Positions 8,118-15,326 of a stretch of DNA of 64,000 nt are shown here, piece by piece. Position numbers and translations under genes: made by a program. Source of the DNA: Flavobacterium sp. Its GTDB lineage: Bacteria; Bacteroidota; Bacteroidia; Flavobacteriales; Flavobacteriaceae. The stretch spans positions 48,850-112,849 of the forward strand of contig JANXVF010000118.1 in NCBI GenBank assembly GCA_025351785.1, given 5' to 3'. Numbering within the stretch: position 1 is the first letter of the stretch; every line of letters begins with the position of its first letter. The notes beneath the pieces were generated by a model. It worked only from the letters and a program-made list of their open reading frames with translations, made no database searches and had not been told where the DNA came from.

Positions 8118-8399
8118 ATGATTGTTTCATTTAAGGATAAGGAAACTGAAAAAATTTGGAACGGAATTGTATCAAAGAAACTTCCAAGAGAAATTCAAGA
8201 TACAGCTAGAAGAAAATTGAGAATGATAAATAATTCAATTGATGTCATCGATTTAAGGATTCCGCCAGCAAATAGACTTGAGAAACTCAAAGGAAATTTG
8301 AAAGAATTCAACAGTATAAGAATAAATAATCAGTGGAGAATTATTTTTAAATGGGATAACGGAAATGCTTTAGAAGTTGAAATTATAGATTATCATTAA
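8118..8399 (+). CDS. higB: HigB-like toxin (RelE/ParE superfamily)
   Basis: A 93-residue basic protein of the HigB-like 'plasmid maintenance killer' family; relatives are ribosome-dependent mRNA endonucleases. Family features: the N-terminal MIVSFKDKETEKIWNG, the central LRIPPANRLEKLKGN segment and the C-terminal IRINNQWRIIFKW, which forms the sheet carrying the active-site residues. It is followed after 12 nt by the XRE-type antitoxin, the toxin-first order characteristic of higBA. It is cargo of cassette 1. Toxin-antitoxin cassettes are known to stabilise long integron arrays, and the same role is possible here. Confidence 0.9.
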   Translation: MIVSFKDKETEKIWNGIVSKKLPREIQDTARRKLRMINNSIDVIDLRIPPANRLEKLKGNLKEFNSIRINNQWRIIFKWDNGNALEVEIIDYH

Positions 8400-8411
8400 A
8401 AAACATAAGAA

Positions 8412-8717
8412 ATGGAAAAGCTAAAAAACATAACGCCCGGAGAAATTTTATTAGAAGAATTTTTAATTCCTTTAGAAATTACGCAATACAGACTTTCTAA
8501 AGATTTAGATATTCCGCAGACAAGAATATCTGAAATAATTAAGGGTAACAGAAGAATTTCTGCAGATACAGCTGTAAGATTAAGTGCATACTTTGGAAAT
8601 TCGGCAAAATTTTGGTTGGGAATTCAAGATGACTTCGATATAGAAAATGAAATGACCAAAAAATTGAGCGAAGTAAAGAGAATTAATAATATCAGAAAAG
8701 AAAAAAACGTTGCATAA
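8412..8717 (+). CDS. higA: HigA antitoxin (XRE-family HTH)
   Basis: A 101-residue DNA-binding antitoxin expected to neutralise HigB and repress the higBA promoter. The start MEKLKNITPGEILLEEFL and the helix-turn-helix (YRLSKDLDIPQTRISEIIKG, about residues 27-46) are typical of the HigA addiction-module family, as is FGNSAKFWLGIQ after the HTH. The stop TAA (8715-8717) is part of the cassette-end box GCATAAC, so the gene runs directly into the attC-like element. Same operon as the toxin. Confidence 0.92.
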   Translation: MEKLKNITPGEILLEEFLIPLEITQYRLSKDLDIPQTRISEIIKGNRRISADTAVRLSAYFGNSAKFWLGIQDDFDIENEMTKKLSEVKRINNIRKEKNVA

Positions 8718-8843
8718 CAGCGGTTTTGCGATATTGCGAATTTTGTAGTAATTTCATGTTTACGTTTCGCAATAATTTTTATCTTTAACAGAAAATAATC
8801 AGTTCCGAAGTTCGCCACTTCAAGAAGCCGCGAGACGTTAGCA
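8712..8843 (+). repeat. attC-like element 1
   Basis: Runs from box GCATAAC (8712-8718) through a 119-nt body (8719-8837) to GTTAGCA (8837-8843). Inner arms TTGCGAA and TTCGC and outer arms GCGG and CCGC are complementary, so the single strand can fold into an imperfect hairpin as attC sites do. It matches element 2 at 101 of 119 body positions. Confidence 0.65.
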
Positions 8844-8922
8844 GAAATACGCCAAAAATACTAGCAAATTCGATATAAAATTGAAATAAATTTTGCAAAG
8901 TATTAAACTTGAATATTTGTTG

Positions 8923-8930
8923 TAAATTTG
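8923..8930 (+). promoter_or_regulatory. -7 promoter box inside cassette 2
   Basis: TAAATTTG, 22 nt before the ATG at 8953, fits TAnnTTTG. A TTG lies at 8909-8911, but its spacing is shorter than usual. Confidence 0.45.
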
Positions 8931-8952
8931 TACTTATTTAAAAGTATAATAA

Positions 8953-9213
8953 ATGGAAAATTTGGTAAACATAACAGAAATTAAAAATCTTTATCCAAAT
9001 GAATGGGTTTTGCTTGGAAATCCAAATATGGACGAAAGTAAACTTGACGTTTTATCGGGAATTCCATTATTCCATAGTAAAGACAAAAGAGAAGTTTGTT
9101 ATATTGGCAGAGAAAAAACAGCAAGTTTTGACAAAATCACGTTGATTTATACTGGAACATTTCGACCGACAAGAAAAATAACTGGAATTTTTAACCGAAT
9201 TTCAAGAAAATGA
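8953..9213 (+). CDS. Small protein upstream of retropepsin-like gene, unknown
   Basis: An 86-residue soluble protein without signal or membrane segments. I do not recognise a named family. It contains NEWVLLGNPNMDESKLDVLSG, an acidic loop, and a basic C-terminus (RPTRKITGIFNRISRK). Its stop codon overlaps the ATG of the next gene by 4 nt, so the two are translationally coupled and probably act together. Position as first gene of cassette 2 suggests a portable two-gene unit; any substrate of the protease or toxin-like role is speculation. Confidence 0.7.
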   Translation: MENLVNITEIKNLYPNEWVLLGNPNMDESKLDVLSGIPLFHSKDKREVCYIGREKTASFDKITLIYTGTFRPTRKITGIFNRISRK

Positions 9214-9599
9214 TTTACAAATTTAAAAGAGAACCAGAAAGCGGATTAATTCTTGTTAATGTAGAAATTGACAAAAAATACGAACTAAAAATGATTCTTG
9301 ATACTGGAGCTACAAATACAACTATTGACAGTAACGCTTTATATTTGCTAGGTCACGATTTAAAAGATTGTATTGGAATTGTTGAGATTGAAACTGCAAA
9401 CGGAATCATTGAAACCGAAGTCTTTGAATTAGAAAGTTTTGCATCATTAGGCATTAAAAAAGAGAAATTTGAAATTCAGGTTTACGATTTCATTGCACAC
9501 GGCATATTTTCAGATTATAATTGACCCTTAGGACTTGATTTCTTAGAAAGTACAAAGTTTTGTATTGATACAATTGAAAATACAATTTCAATAACCTAA
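9210..9599 (+). pseudogene. Retropepsin-like aspartyl protease gene with in-frame stop
   Basis: The first 104 codons encode a small clan-AA protease domain with the catalytic motif MILDTGATNTTID (about residues 28-40). An in-frame TGA at 9522-9524 ends the product after FSDYN, but the same frame continues for 24 more codons to TAA at 9597-9599 and reads PLGLDFLEST, which matches the conserved G(L/M)DFL segment near the end of such proteases. The gene therefore looks broken by a nonsense change or a small deletion around 9520-9530. The truncated protein would lack the last strands of the fold. It is coupled to the upstream 86-residue protein. Confidence 0.75.
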
Positions 9600-9614
9600 A
9601 AAAAGATGTACTTC

Positions 9615-9746
9615 TGCCAACAGCGGTTTCACGAAATGGCGAAATTTGTGGTAAATTCACGTTTATTTTTCGCAAGAAATTTTATCTTTAACGGAAAAAA
9701 ATCGGTTACGAAGTTCGCCACTTCATGAAGACGCGAGACGTTGGCT
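9615..9746 (+). repeat. attC-like element 2
   Basis: Runs from box TGCCAAC (9615-9621) through a 119-nt body (9622-9740) to GTTGGCT (9740-9746). Arms TGGCGAA and TTCGCCA are complementary inside the body. Confidence 0.65.
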
Positions 9747-9765
9747 GATAGTTTAAAAAAACGAA

Positions 9766-10446
9766 ATGACAAAGGAAGAACAAATTTCAAAAATTGTTGT
9801 TGAACAACTAAAGACATCTGAATTAAAAGAGAAATATTTGAATTTACTAAATTTCAGAATTGATGAAAATAGAAAATTTTTGAATATTCTTTTAACAATT
9901 ATGGTTTTAACTGTCTTTGCATTTCCATTAATTGTAGAGACAAAAATTAGTGAGATTTCAATTGGTCCATTTAAACTCAAAGATAATTTGTTTGCCATTT
10001 CTATAATCCCTTCAATTTTTGCTTATTGTTATTACAAATATGCAGCAATGTGGATTGAATTAATTGAACAAAAATTTATTTCCAAAAATCTAACTTCAAA
10101 AATATTTTCGATTAACGAAACTTCATATCTAAATGAAAGACTTAAACCATTTTCATTTGCTGATCACATTATTTATCACAGTGCTCAAGTAAAATCAAGA
10201 AAACTGGGTTGTTTCCTTGGATTGTTTTGGATTCCAACTGTAATTGGATTAGTACTTTTTCCCTTTCTATTTGAATACTACACTGTCAAAATATTGTACT
10301 TGAAAATAGGACTAAATAAAGTACTTGATTGGGTGTTTTTTTTAACACCAATAATTACGGGTGTATTTACAATTTTAATCTATTTTCAAGCTGGACAAAA
10401 ACTCGATGAAATAAGAAAAAAAGAAAATGAAAAAACCATCAGCTAA
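9766..10446 (+). CDS. Membrane protein of cassette 3, unknown
   Basis: A 226-residue protein with about four hydrophobic segments (near residues 40-58, 68-88, 146-168 and 188-210) and a charged C-terminal tail, so an integral inner-membrane protein. I do not recognise a family. The ATG lies only 26 nt after the cassette junction, leaving no room for a separate promoter in the cassette; expression would depend on upstream cassettes or on sequence within attC-like element 2 (which contains TATCTTTA). The stop TAA (10444-10446) is part of the cassette-end box AGCTAAC. Confidence 0.75.
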   Translation: MTKEEQISKIVVEQLKTSELKEKYLNLLNFRIDENRKFLNILLTIMVLTVFAFPLIVETKISEISIGPFKLKDNLFAISIIPSIFAYCYYKYAAMWIELIEQKFISKNLTSKIFSINETSYLNERLKPFSFADHIIYHSAQVKSRKLGCFLGLFWIPTVIGLVLFPFLFEYYTVKILYLKIGLNKVLDWVFFLTPIITGVFTILIYFQAGQKLDEIRKKENEKTIS

Positions 10447-10561
10447 CAGCCGTTTCTCGCAATTGCGAATTTTGTGGTACGTTCACGTTTCGCAAGAAAT
10501 ATTATCTTAGTGGAAAAATAATTCGTTCCGAAGTTCGCAACTGACGAGAAGTGGCGGAACG
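10441..10561 (+). repeat. attC-like element 3 (terminal)
   Basis: Runs from box AGCTAAC (10441-10447) through a 114-nt body ending GGCGGAACG at 10561. It shares TTCACGTTTCGCAAGAAAT-type and TTCCGAAGTTCGC segments with copies 1 and 2. The base after the final G begins AACTGCACGCAA, which is 41-bp repeat sequence instead of a new cassette start. Confidence 0.6.
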
Positions 10562-10573
10562 AACTGCACGCAA

Positions 10574-10820
10574 AAAACACAATACAACACGTAGTTTCTA
10601 TATATTTATTTAAAAGTATACGTCGTTTTTTATCGATTTAGAGTAAATATATTCCAGCCACAGGATCATATTCTTTGTTTCTTTGGCAATCGATTTACTA
10701 TAATTTATGGTTTGGTGCAATTTTAATCGATAAAATATCAGTACCAAAGTATATTTTTTCAAAGCACTAACTTAAATACATCTTTTTTATTAAATTTGTT
10801 TTTTTTAGAAATTTCTTTCC
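10574..10820 (+). promoter_or_regulatory. Upstream region of the E1 gene: -7 box and three ATCGAT motifs
   Basis: No gene. A -7 box TAAATTTG at 10791-10798 lies 22 nt before the ATG. Three copies of an ATCGAT-centred motif occur upstream: ATCGATTTA at 10632-10640 and 10689-10697, and its inverse AATCGATAAA at 10725-10734. They could be operators of an unknown regulator. Confidence 0.35.
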
Positions 10821-13238
10821 ATGATGACCGAAACACAAAACAAAATAGAACTTACTTTTGAAGATTTTAAAGCCGAAGTTTTAAACGATTATAAAATTGC
10901 TACTGTTAGCAGAGAATGCAGTTTGCTAGGACGGCGCGAGGTGCTTACAGGCAAAGCAAAGTTTGGTATTTTTGGCGATGGGAAAGAGGTGCCACAACTA
11001 GCACTGGCAAAAGCCTTCAAAAATGGCGATTTCCGGTCGGGTTACTATCGCGATCAAACCTTTATGATGGCTATTGGAGCCTTATCGATTGAACAATTTT
11101 TTGCAGGTTTGTATGGTCATACTAGTTTAGATTTTGACCCAATGAGTGCCGGAAGACAAATGGGTGGGCATTTTGCAACCCATTCGCTAGACGAAAATGG
11201 TAACTGGAAAAACCTTATGAATCAAAAAAATTCTAGCGCCGATATTTCGCCAACTGCAGGTCAGATGCCTAGATTGCTCGGTTTGGCACAAGCCTCAAAA
11301 ATATATAGAAACGTGTCTGGGCTGGGCGATAAAACAAAATTTACTGTAAACGGAAACGAAATTGCCTGGGGTACTATCGGAAACGCATCTACCTCTGAAG
11401 GATTGTTTTTTGAAACTATAAATGCCGCAGGAGTGCTTCAAGTTCCTATGGTTATGAGTGTTTGGGATGACGAATACGGAATATCGGTTCATGCAAAACA
11501 TCAAACTACAAAACAAAATATATCTGAAATTTTGAAAGGATTTCAGCGCGACACTACTATTGAAAATGGAGAAGGTTACGAAATTTTTACTGTAAATGGT
11601 TGGGATTATCCCACATTGGTAGCAACCTATGAAAAAGCGGCAACTATTGCTCGCAAAGAACACGTTCCTGTTTTGATTCACGTTCGTGAGTTAACGCAAC
11701 CACAAGGACATTCTACATCGGGCAGTCACGAGCGGTATAAAAATGAAGACAGACTAGCATGGGAAGCAAAATTTGATTGTTTGGCACAGCTGCGAAATTG
11801 GGTACTCGAAAATAATTTGGCCACAGTTTTAGAGCTCGACGAGATAGACTTACAAGCCAAAAAAGATGTTTTGGCTGGAAAAAAAATAGCTTGGTTGGCA
11901 TTTTCAAATCCTGTAAAAGAGGAGCAAAGTGAGCTAGTTTCGTTATTAAATGCTACAGCAACGGCAAGCGAACAAAAAGTTTTTATTCAAAAATTAAGTG
12001 CCGACTTAGCCGGTATTAAAGAACCTATTCGCAAAGATATTCTGACTACCGCTCGAAAAGTCTTGCGGATGGTTGTTGCCGAAAACAGCAAACTAGAACT
12101 TGCCGATTGGATAACAAAGTACACCAACAAAATACAACCAAAATTTAGTTCTCATTTATTTTCTCAGTCAGATCAAAATGTTAGTTCAGTGCCCGAAGTC
12201 AAGCCTACATTTCATGCCGATGCCGAAGCTGTTGATGCCCGATTGGTTTTGAGAGACAATTTTGATGCGCTATTCTCAAAATATCCAGAGCTTTTAGTTT
12301 TTGGCGAAGATGCAGGTAATATAGGAGATGTAAATCAGGGATTGGAAGGAATGCAAGAAAAATATGGCGAACTTCGGGTTGCCGATGTAGGTATTCGGGA
12401 AGCTACAATAGTAGGGCAGGGCATAGGAATGGCTATGCGCGGTTTGCGACCAATTGCCGAAATTCAATATTTAGACTACCTGCTTTATGCCATTCAAATT
12501 ATGAGTGACGACCTTGCTACACTACAATTTAGAACTGCCGGCACACAAAAAGCACCTTTAATAATAAGAACCCGAGGACACAGACTAGAAGGCGTTTGGC
12601 ACTCTGGCTCGCCTATGGGAATGATTATAAACGCCATTCGAGGCATTCATGTTTTGGTACCTAGAAACATGACTAAAGCTGCAGGATTTTACAACACCTT
12701 GCTTCAAACAGATGAGCCTGCCTTGGTTATAGAATGTTTGAACGGGTATCGATTGAAAGAGAAAATGCCAACCAATTTGGGCGAATTTAAAACCCCAATT
12801 GGCGTGGTCGAAACTATCAAAACAGGAACCGATATTACTTTAATATCTTATGGTTCTACTTTGCGACTCGTTGAGCAAGCCGCTGCCGAGTTACAATCTA
12901 TTGGTATAGACTGCGAAATTATAGATATTCAATCGTTGTTGCCGTTTGATATAAATCATGATTGTGTAAAAAGTATTGCTAAAACAAACCGACTTTTGAT
13001 AATAGATGAGGATGTGCCAGGAGGAGCAAGCGCTTTCATTTTGCAACAAATAATTGAAGTTCAAAACGGATACAAACATCTAGACAGTGCGCCGCAAACC
13101 CTTACTTCAAAATCTCACAGACCTTCCTATGGAACCGATGGCGATTATTTTTCAAAACCATCTGTCGAAGATATATTTGAAAAAGTGTATGCTGTTATGA
13201 ATGAAGCACAGCCTACAAAATTTAAAAGTTTGTATTAA
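10821..13238 (+). CDS. 2-oxoacid dehydrogenase E1, fused alpha/beta subunits
   Basis: Thiamine-pyrophosphate-dependent E1 component, decarboxylating a 2-oxoacid and passing the acyl group to lipoyl-E2. The protein of about 805 residues fuses both subunits: an alpha-type part (about 20-390, with GNASTSEGLFFETINAAG in the TPP-binding region) and a transketolase-like beta part (about 460-800, with FGEDAGNIGDVNQG and RTRGHRLEGVWHSGS). Bacteroidota fused enzymes of this length are usually assigned to branched-chain 2-oxoacids; pyruvate cannot be excluded. No E2 or E3 gene is adjacent. It starts ATGATG, so either codon could be used. Confidence 0.88.
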   Translation: MMTETQNKIELTFEDFKAEVLNDYKIATVSRECSLLGRREVLTGKAKFGIFGDGKEVPQLALAKAFKNGDFRSGYYRDQTFMMAIGALSIEQFFAGLYGHTSLDFDPMSAGRQMGGHFATHSLDENGNWKNLMNQKNSSADISPTAGQMPRLLGLAQASKIYRNVSGLGDKTKFTVNGNEIAWGTIGNASTSEGLFFETINAAGVLQVPMVMSVWDDEYGISVHAKHQTTKQNISEILKGFQRDTTIENGEGYEIFTVNGWDYPTLVATYEKAATIARKEHVPVLIHVRELTQPQGHSTSGSHERYKNEDRLAWEAKFDCLAQLRNWVLENNLATVLELDEIDLQAKKDVLAGKKIAWLAFSNPVKEEQSELVSLLNATATASEQKVFIQKLSADLAGIKEPIRKDILTTARKVLRMVVAENSKLELADWITKYTNKIQPKFSSHLFSQSDQNVSSVPEVKPTFHADAEAVDARLVLRDNFDALFSKYPELLVFGEDAGNIGDVNQGLEGMQEKYGELRVADVGIREATIVGQGIGMAMRGLRPIAEIQYLDYLLYAIQIMSDDLATLQFRTAGTQKAPLIIRTRGHRLEGVWHSGSPMGMIINAIRGIHVLVPRNMTKAAGFYNTLLQTDEPALVIECLNGYRLKEKMPTNLGEFKTPIGVVETIKTGTDITLISYGSTLRLVEQAAAELQSIGIDCEIIDIQSLLPFDINHDCVKSIAKTNRLLIIDEDVPGGASAFILQQIIEVQNGYKHLDSAPQTLTSKSHRPSYGTDGDYFSKPSVEDIFEKVYAVMNEAQPTKFKSLY

Positions 13239-13318
13239 TATTTTGTAAAATTAAGACTACTGTAGTACCAAACTTTATTTAGGTTTAAGGTTTTATTTTT
13301 AATATGAACTTTTAGAAC

Positions 13319-13326
13319 TATTTTTG
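13319..13326 (+). promoter_or_regulatory. -7 promoter box of the AraC-type gene
   Basis: TATTTTTG fits TAnnTTTG, 30 nt before the ATG at 13357. It overlaps a possible TTG start at 13324, which is therefore rejected. Confidence 0.45.
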
Positions 13327-13356
13327 TATTTGAATTTTACTTTAAATAATTTAAAA

Positions 13357-14226
13357 ATGCATAAACTAGATTTACCCGAATTATTTATTGATTCATCAAA
13401 AAACACAAATGATGTTTTTGTTTATTATTTTCAAAGTAATAGTGATAACAGTAAATCAAAAATTACATTAAATACAAATTTAATAAGTTTCCTTATCGAA
13501 GGAAATAAAGAATTGTATCATAACGATGCTTCCCAAAAAATTTCAGAAAATCAATTTGTATTGGCAAAATCAGGAAACTGCCTCATGTCTGAAAATCTGT
13601 CAACACAAAAGAAATACTCGAGTTTGCTATTCTTTTTCAATCAAAATTTTATAACACATTTCAAATCAAAACATGCTACAACCTTACTTTCAAAACAAAA
13701 ATTGATACTTGCCGAAAAGTCATTTCTAGTTTTAGAGTATGACGTATTTATCAAAAATTTTGTTATGTCTTTAAACCAACTTTTAGAGTCAGAAAATGTT
13801 GTTTCCGATGCTTTTATCACCCTAAAGTTAGAAGAAATATTGTTGTATTTAGTTCAAAAATTTGGCTCTGAAGTTTTGTTTTTCTTTGATTTAGAAAATC
13901 AAAAAGCAGAACGAAAAAATATAAAACTGCAAGGAATTGTAGAGCGCAATATATATTCAAAATTATCATTAGATGAGTTGGCTTTTTTGTGCGACATGAG
14001 TTTGTCTACTTTCAAAAGAGAGTTTAACAAAGTATACAAAATGTCGCCAAGCAAATGGATACAGGAGCGCAGATTAGAAAAATCGGCTCATTTACTATCA
14101 TCAAAAAACGAACGGCCAAGTGATGTGTACCACATAATTGGATATGAAAGTTTATCTAGTTTTACACAATCTTTTAAACAAAAATTTGGAACAACCCCAA
14201 AAAAATATCAACTGCAAGTAAATTGA
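13357..14226 (+). CDS. AraC-family transcription regulator
   Basis: A 289-residue cytoplasmic regulator. Residues about 1-175 form an AraC-type N-terminal sensor region (cupin-like, ligand unknown); residues about 190-289 hold two helix-turn-helix motifs, with LSLDELAFLCDMSLSTFKRE and the second-helix signature IIGYESLSSFTQSFKQKFGTTPKKY. The start is set at the ATG downstream of the -7 box. It directly precedes the PEBP, heme-binding-like and monooxygenase genes in the same direction and is the natural candidate to control them; this is inference from position. Confidence 0.9.
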   Translation: MHKLDLPELFIDSSKNTNDVFVYYFQSNSDNSKSKITLNTNLISFLIEGNKELYHNDASQKISENQFVLAKSGNCLMSENLSTQKKYSSLLFFFNQNFITHFKSKHATTLLSKQKLILAEKSFLVLEYDVFIKNFVMSLNQLLESENVVSDAFITLKLEEILLYLVQKFGSEVLFFFDLENQKAERKNIKLQGIVERNIYSKLSLDELAFLCDMSLSTFKREFNKVYKMSPSKWIQERRLEKSAHLLSSKNERPSDVYHIIGYESLSSFTQSFKQKFGTTPKKYQLQVN

Positions 14227-14311
14227 ACTTTTTGCTACACTTTTTGAACGTTTGCCTCTATTGTTTTTTCCCTTGAAATTTTATTTTTGTATAAACAAAT
14301 TAATATAAAAA

Positions 14312-14854
14312 ATGAAAAATTTATTTTTAGGATTGTCGTTTTTATTGATTCAATCGGTTTCGGCTCAAAATTTTACGTTAAAAAGTACCGATCTAGGAGG
14401 TCAAGCTACCAAGCAACAAGAGTTTAATGGTTTTGGGTGTTCTGGCGAAAATATCTCTCCCGAGTTGTCGTGGTCTAACGCTCCAGAAGGAACAAAAAGT
14501 TTTGCAATTACAATGTATGACCCTGATGCCCCAACAGGAAGTGGCTTTTGGCATTGGATAGTTTTTGATATTCCCGCAAATGTAAAAGAGTTGGTCTCAA
14601 AAACAGGCAATTTAGCTTTAAACTTAACTCCAAAAGGAGCCGTGCAAAGTAAAACCGATTATGGAACTCCGGGGTATGGAGGTCCTTGTCCGCCTGTAGG
14701 TCACGGTATTCACGAATATATTTTTACAATATATGCTTTGAAAACTGATAAACTTGGGTTAGATGTAAATGCAAATCCTGCAATTGTTGGGTTTTATTTA
14801 TGGCAAAATACCTTGGCGAAAGCATCAATTGTAAGTTATTACAACCGCAAATAG
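14312..14854 (+). CDS. YbhB/YbcL-type PEBP (Raf kinase inhibitor-like) protein
   Basis: A 180-residue secreted member of the phosphatidylethanolamine-binding protein family. A signal peptide (cut after SVSAQ, residue 19) precedes the domain. Family signatures are visible: AITMYDPDAPTGSGFWHWIV, which lines the ligand pocket, and YGGPCPPVGHGIHEYIFTIYAL. The biochemical role of bacterial members is unclear. It lies 85 nt after the AraC-type gene and 50 nt before the next one, so it may share transcription. Confidence 0.92.
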   Translation: MKNLFLGLSFLLIQSVSAQNFTLKSTDLGGQATKQQEFNGFGCSGENISPELSWSNAPEGTKSFAITMYDPDAPTGSGFWHWIVFDIPANVKELVSKTGNLALNLTPKGAVQSKTDYGTPGYGGPCPPVGHGIHEYIFTIYALKTDKLGLDVNANPAIVGFYLWQNTLAKASIVSYYNRK

Positions 14855-14904
14855 TTTTATTACGTATTTCAAACAACAATTTAGTAACATCTTAATCAAT
14901 AAAA

Positions 14905-15306
14905 ATGAATATTACATTAAAACAAGCACAAATTGCTATTGAAGCAGCAATACAAAAAGCTACAGAAATTGATACAAAAATGGATATTTGTATTGTAGAT
15001 TCGGGTGCAAACCTCACAGCGTTTTCTAGAATGGATGGTGCCTGGATAGGATCAATCGATATTAGTCATAAAAAAGCTAAGACAGCAGCTTTTTTTACCA
15101 TGAATACTGCAGATTTGAGTGGAGCAGTTCAGCCTGGCGCGCCATTGTTTAATATTGAACATTCAAATGGTGGTTTAATTACGTTTGCAGGAGGAGTAAT
15201 TATCAAAAATAATTCAGGCGAAGTTATTGGTGCAATAGGTGTTTCGGGAAGTTCGGTAGAAAATGATCACGAAGTAGCATTAGCAGGAGCTAACGCCGTA
15301 AAATAA
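14905..15306 (+). CDS. HbpS/GlcG-type heme-binding-like protein
   Basis: A 133-residue protein of the GlcG/HbpS (formerly DUF336) family. It has the family pattern: an N-terminal helix [14 protein letters not shown], the strand [30 protein letters not shown], and the glycine-rich end [22 protein letters not shown]. HbpS binds and degrades heme outside the cell, while other members have no known function. No signal peptide here, so it is probably cytoplasmic. Lies between the PEBP gene and the ABM-domain gene. Confidence 0.88.
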   Translation: MNITLKQAQIAIEAAIQKATEIDTKMDICIVDSGANLTAFSRMDGAWIGSIDISHKKAKTAAFFTMNTADLSGAVQPGAPLFNIEHSNGGLITFAGGVIIKNNSGEVIGAIGVSGSSVENDHEVALAGANAVK

Positions 15307-15326
15307 CATTTTAAAAAATATAAATT

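Larger units (their letters stand above)
8030..10561 (+). mobile_element. Three-cassette integron-like array without integrase
   Basis: A 2532-bp block of three units: 8030-8837 (higBA), 8838-9740 (small protein plus broken retropepsin-like gene) and 9741-10561 (membrane protein). All genes face the same way and each unit ends in a 114-119 nt repeat body ending GCG(AG or GA)ACG. Units 1 and 2 have 119-nt bodies that match at 101 of 119 positions without gaps. For each unit the first 15 nt (counting the G before the junction) are complementary to the 15 nt before its own body. The flanks ATTGGTAG (to 8029) and AACTGCACGCAA (from 10562) join into a 41-bp repeat unit, so the block looks inserted there. 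No integrase gene is present in the window. Confidence 0.7.

Noticed and set aside
8029..8718. GTTATGCAAC and GTTGCATAAC as a HigA operator pair
   Set aside because: The second copy lies at the higA stop codon, and equivalent but different pairs flank the other cassettes, so they are cassette ends and not operator sites.
9522..9524. TGA read as selenocysteine or recoded tryptophan
   Set aside because: No structured element specific for recoding was seen, the genus uses TGA as stop, and retropepsin-like proteins have no catalytic residue here. A nonsense change or indel is simpler.
13324..13356. TTG at 13324 as start of the AraC-type gene
   Set aside because: It overlaps the -7 box TATTTTTG (13319-13326), so it would lie upstream of the transcript.
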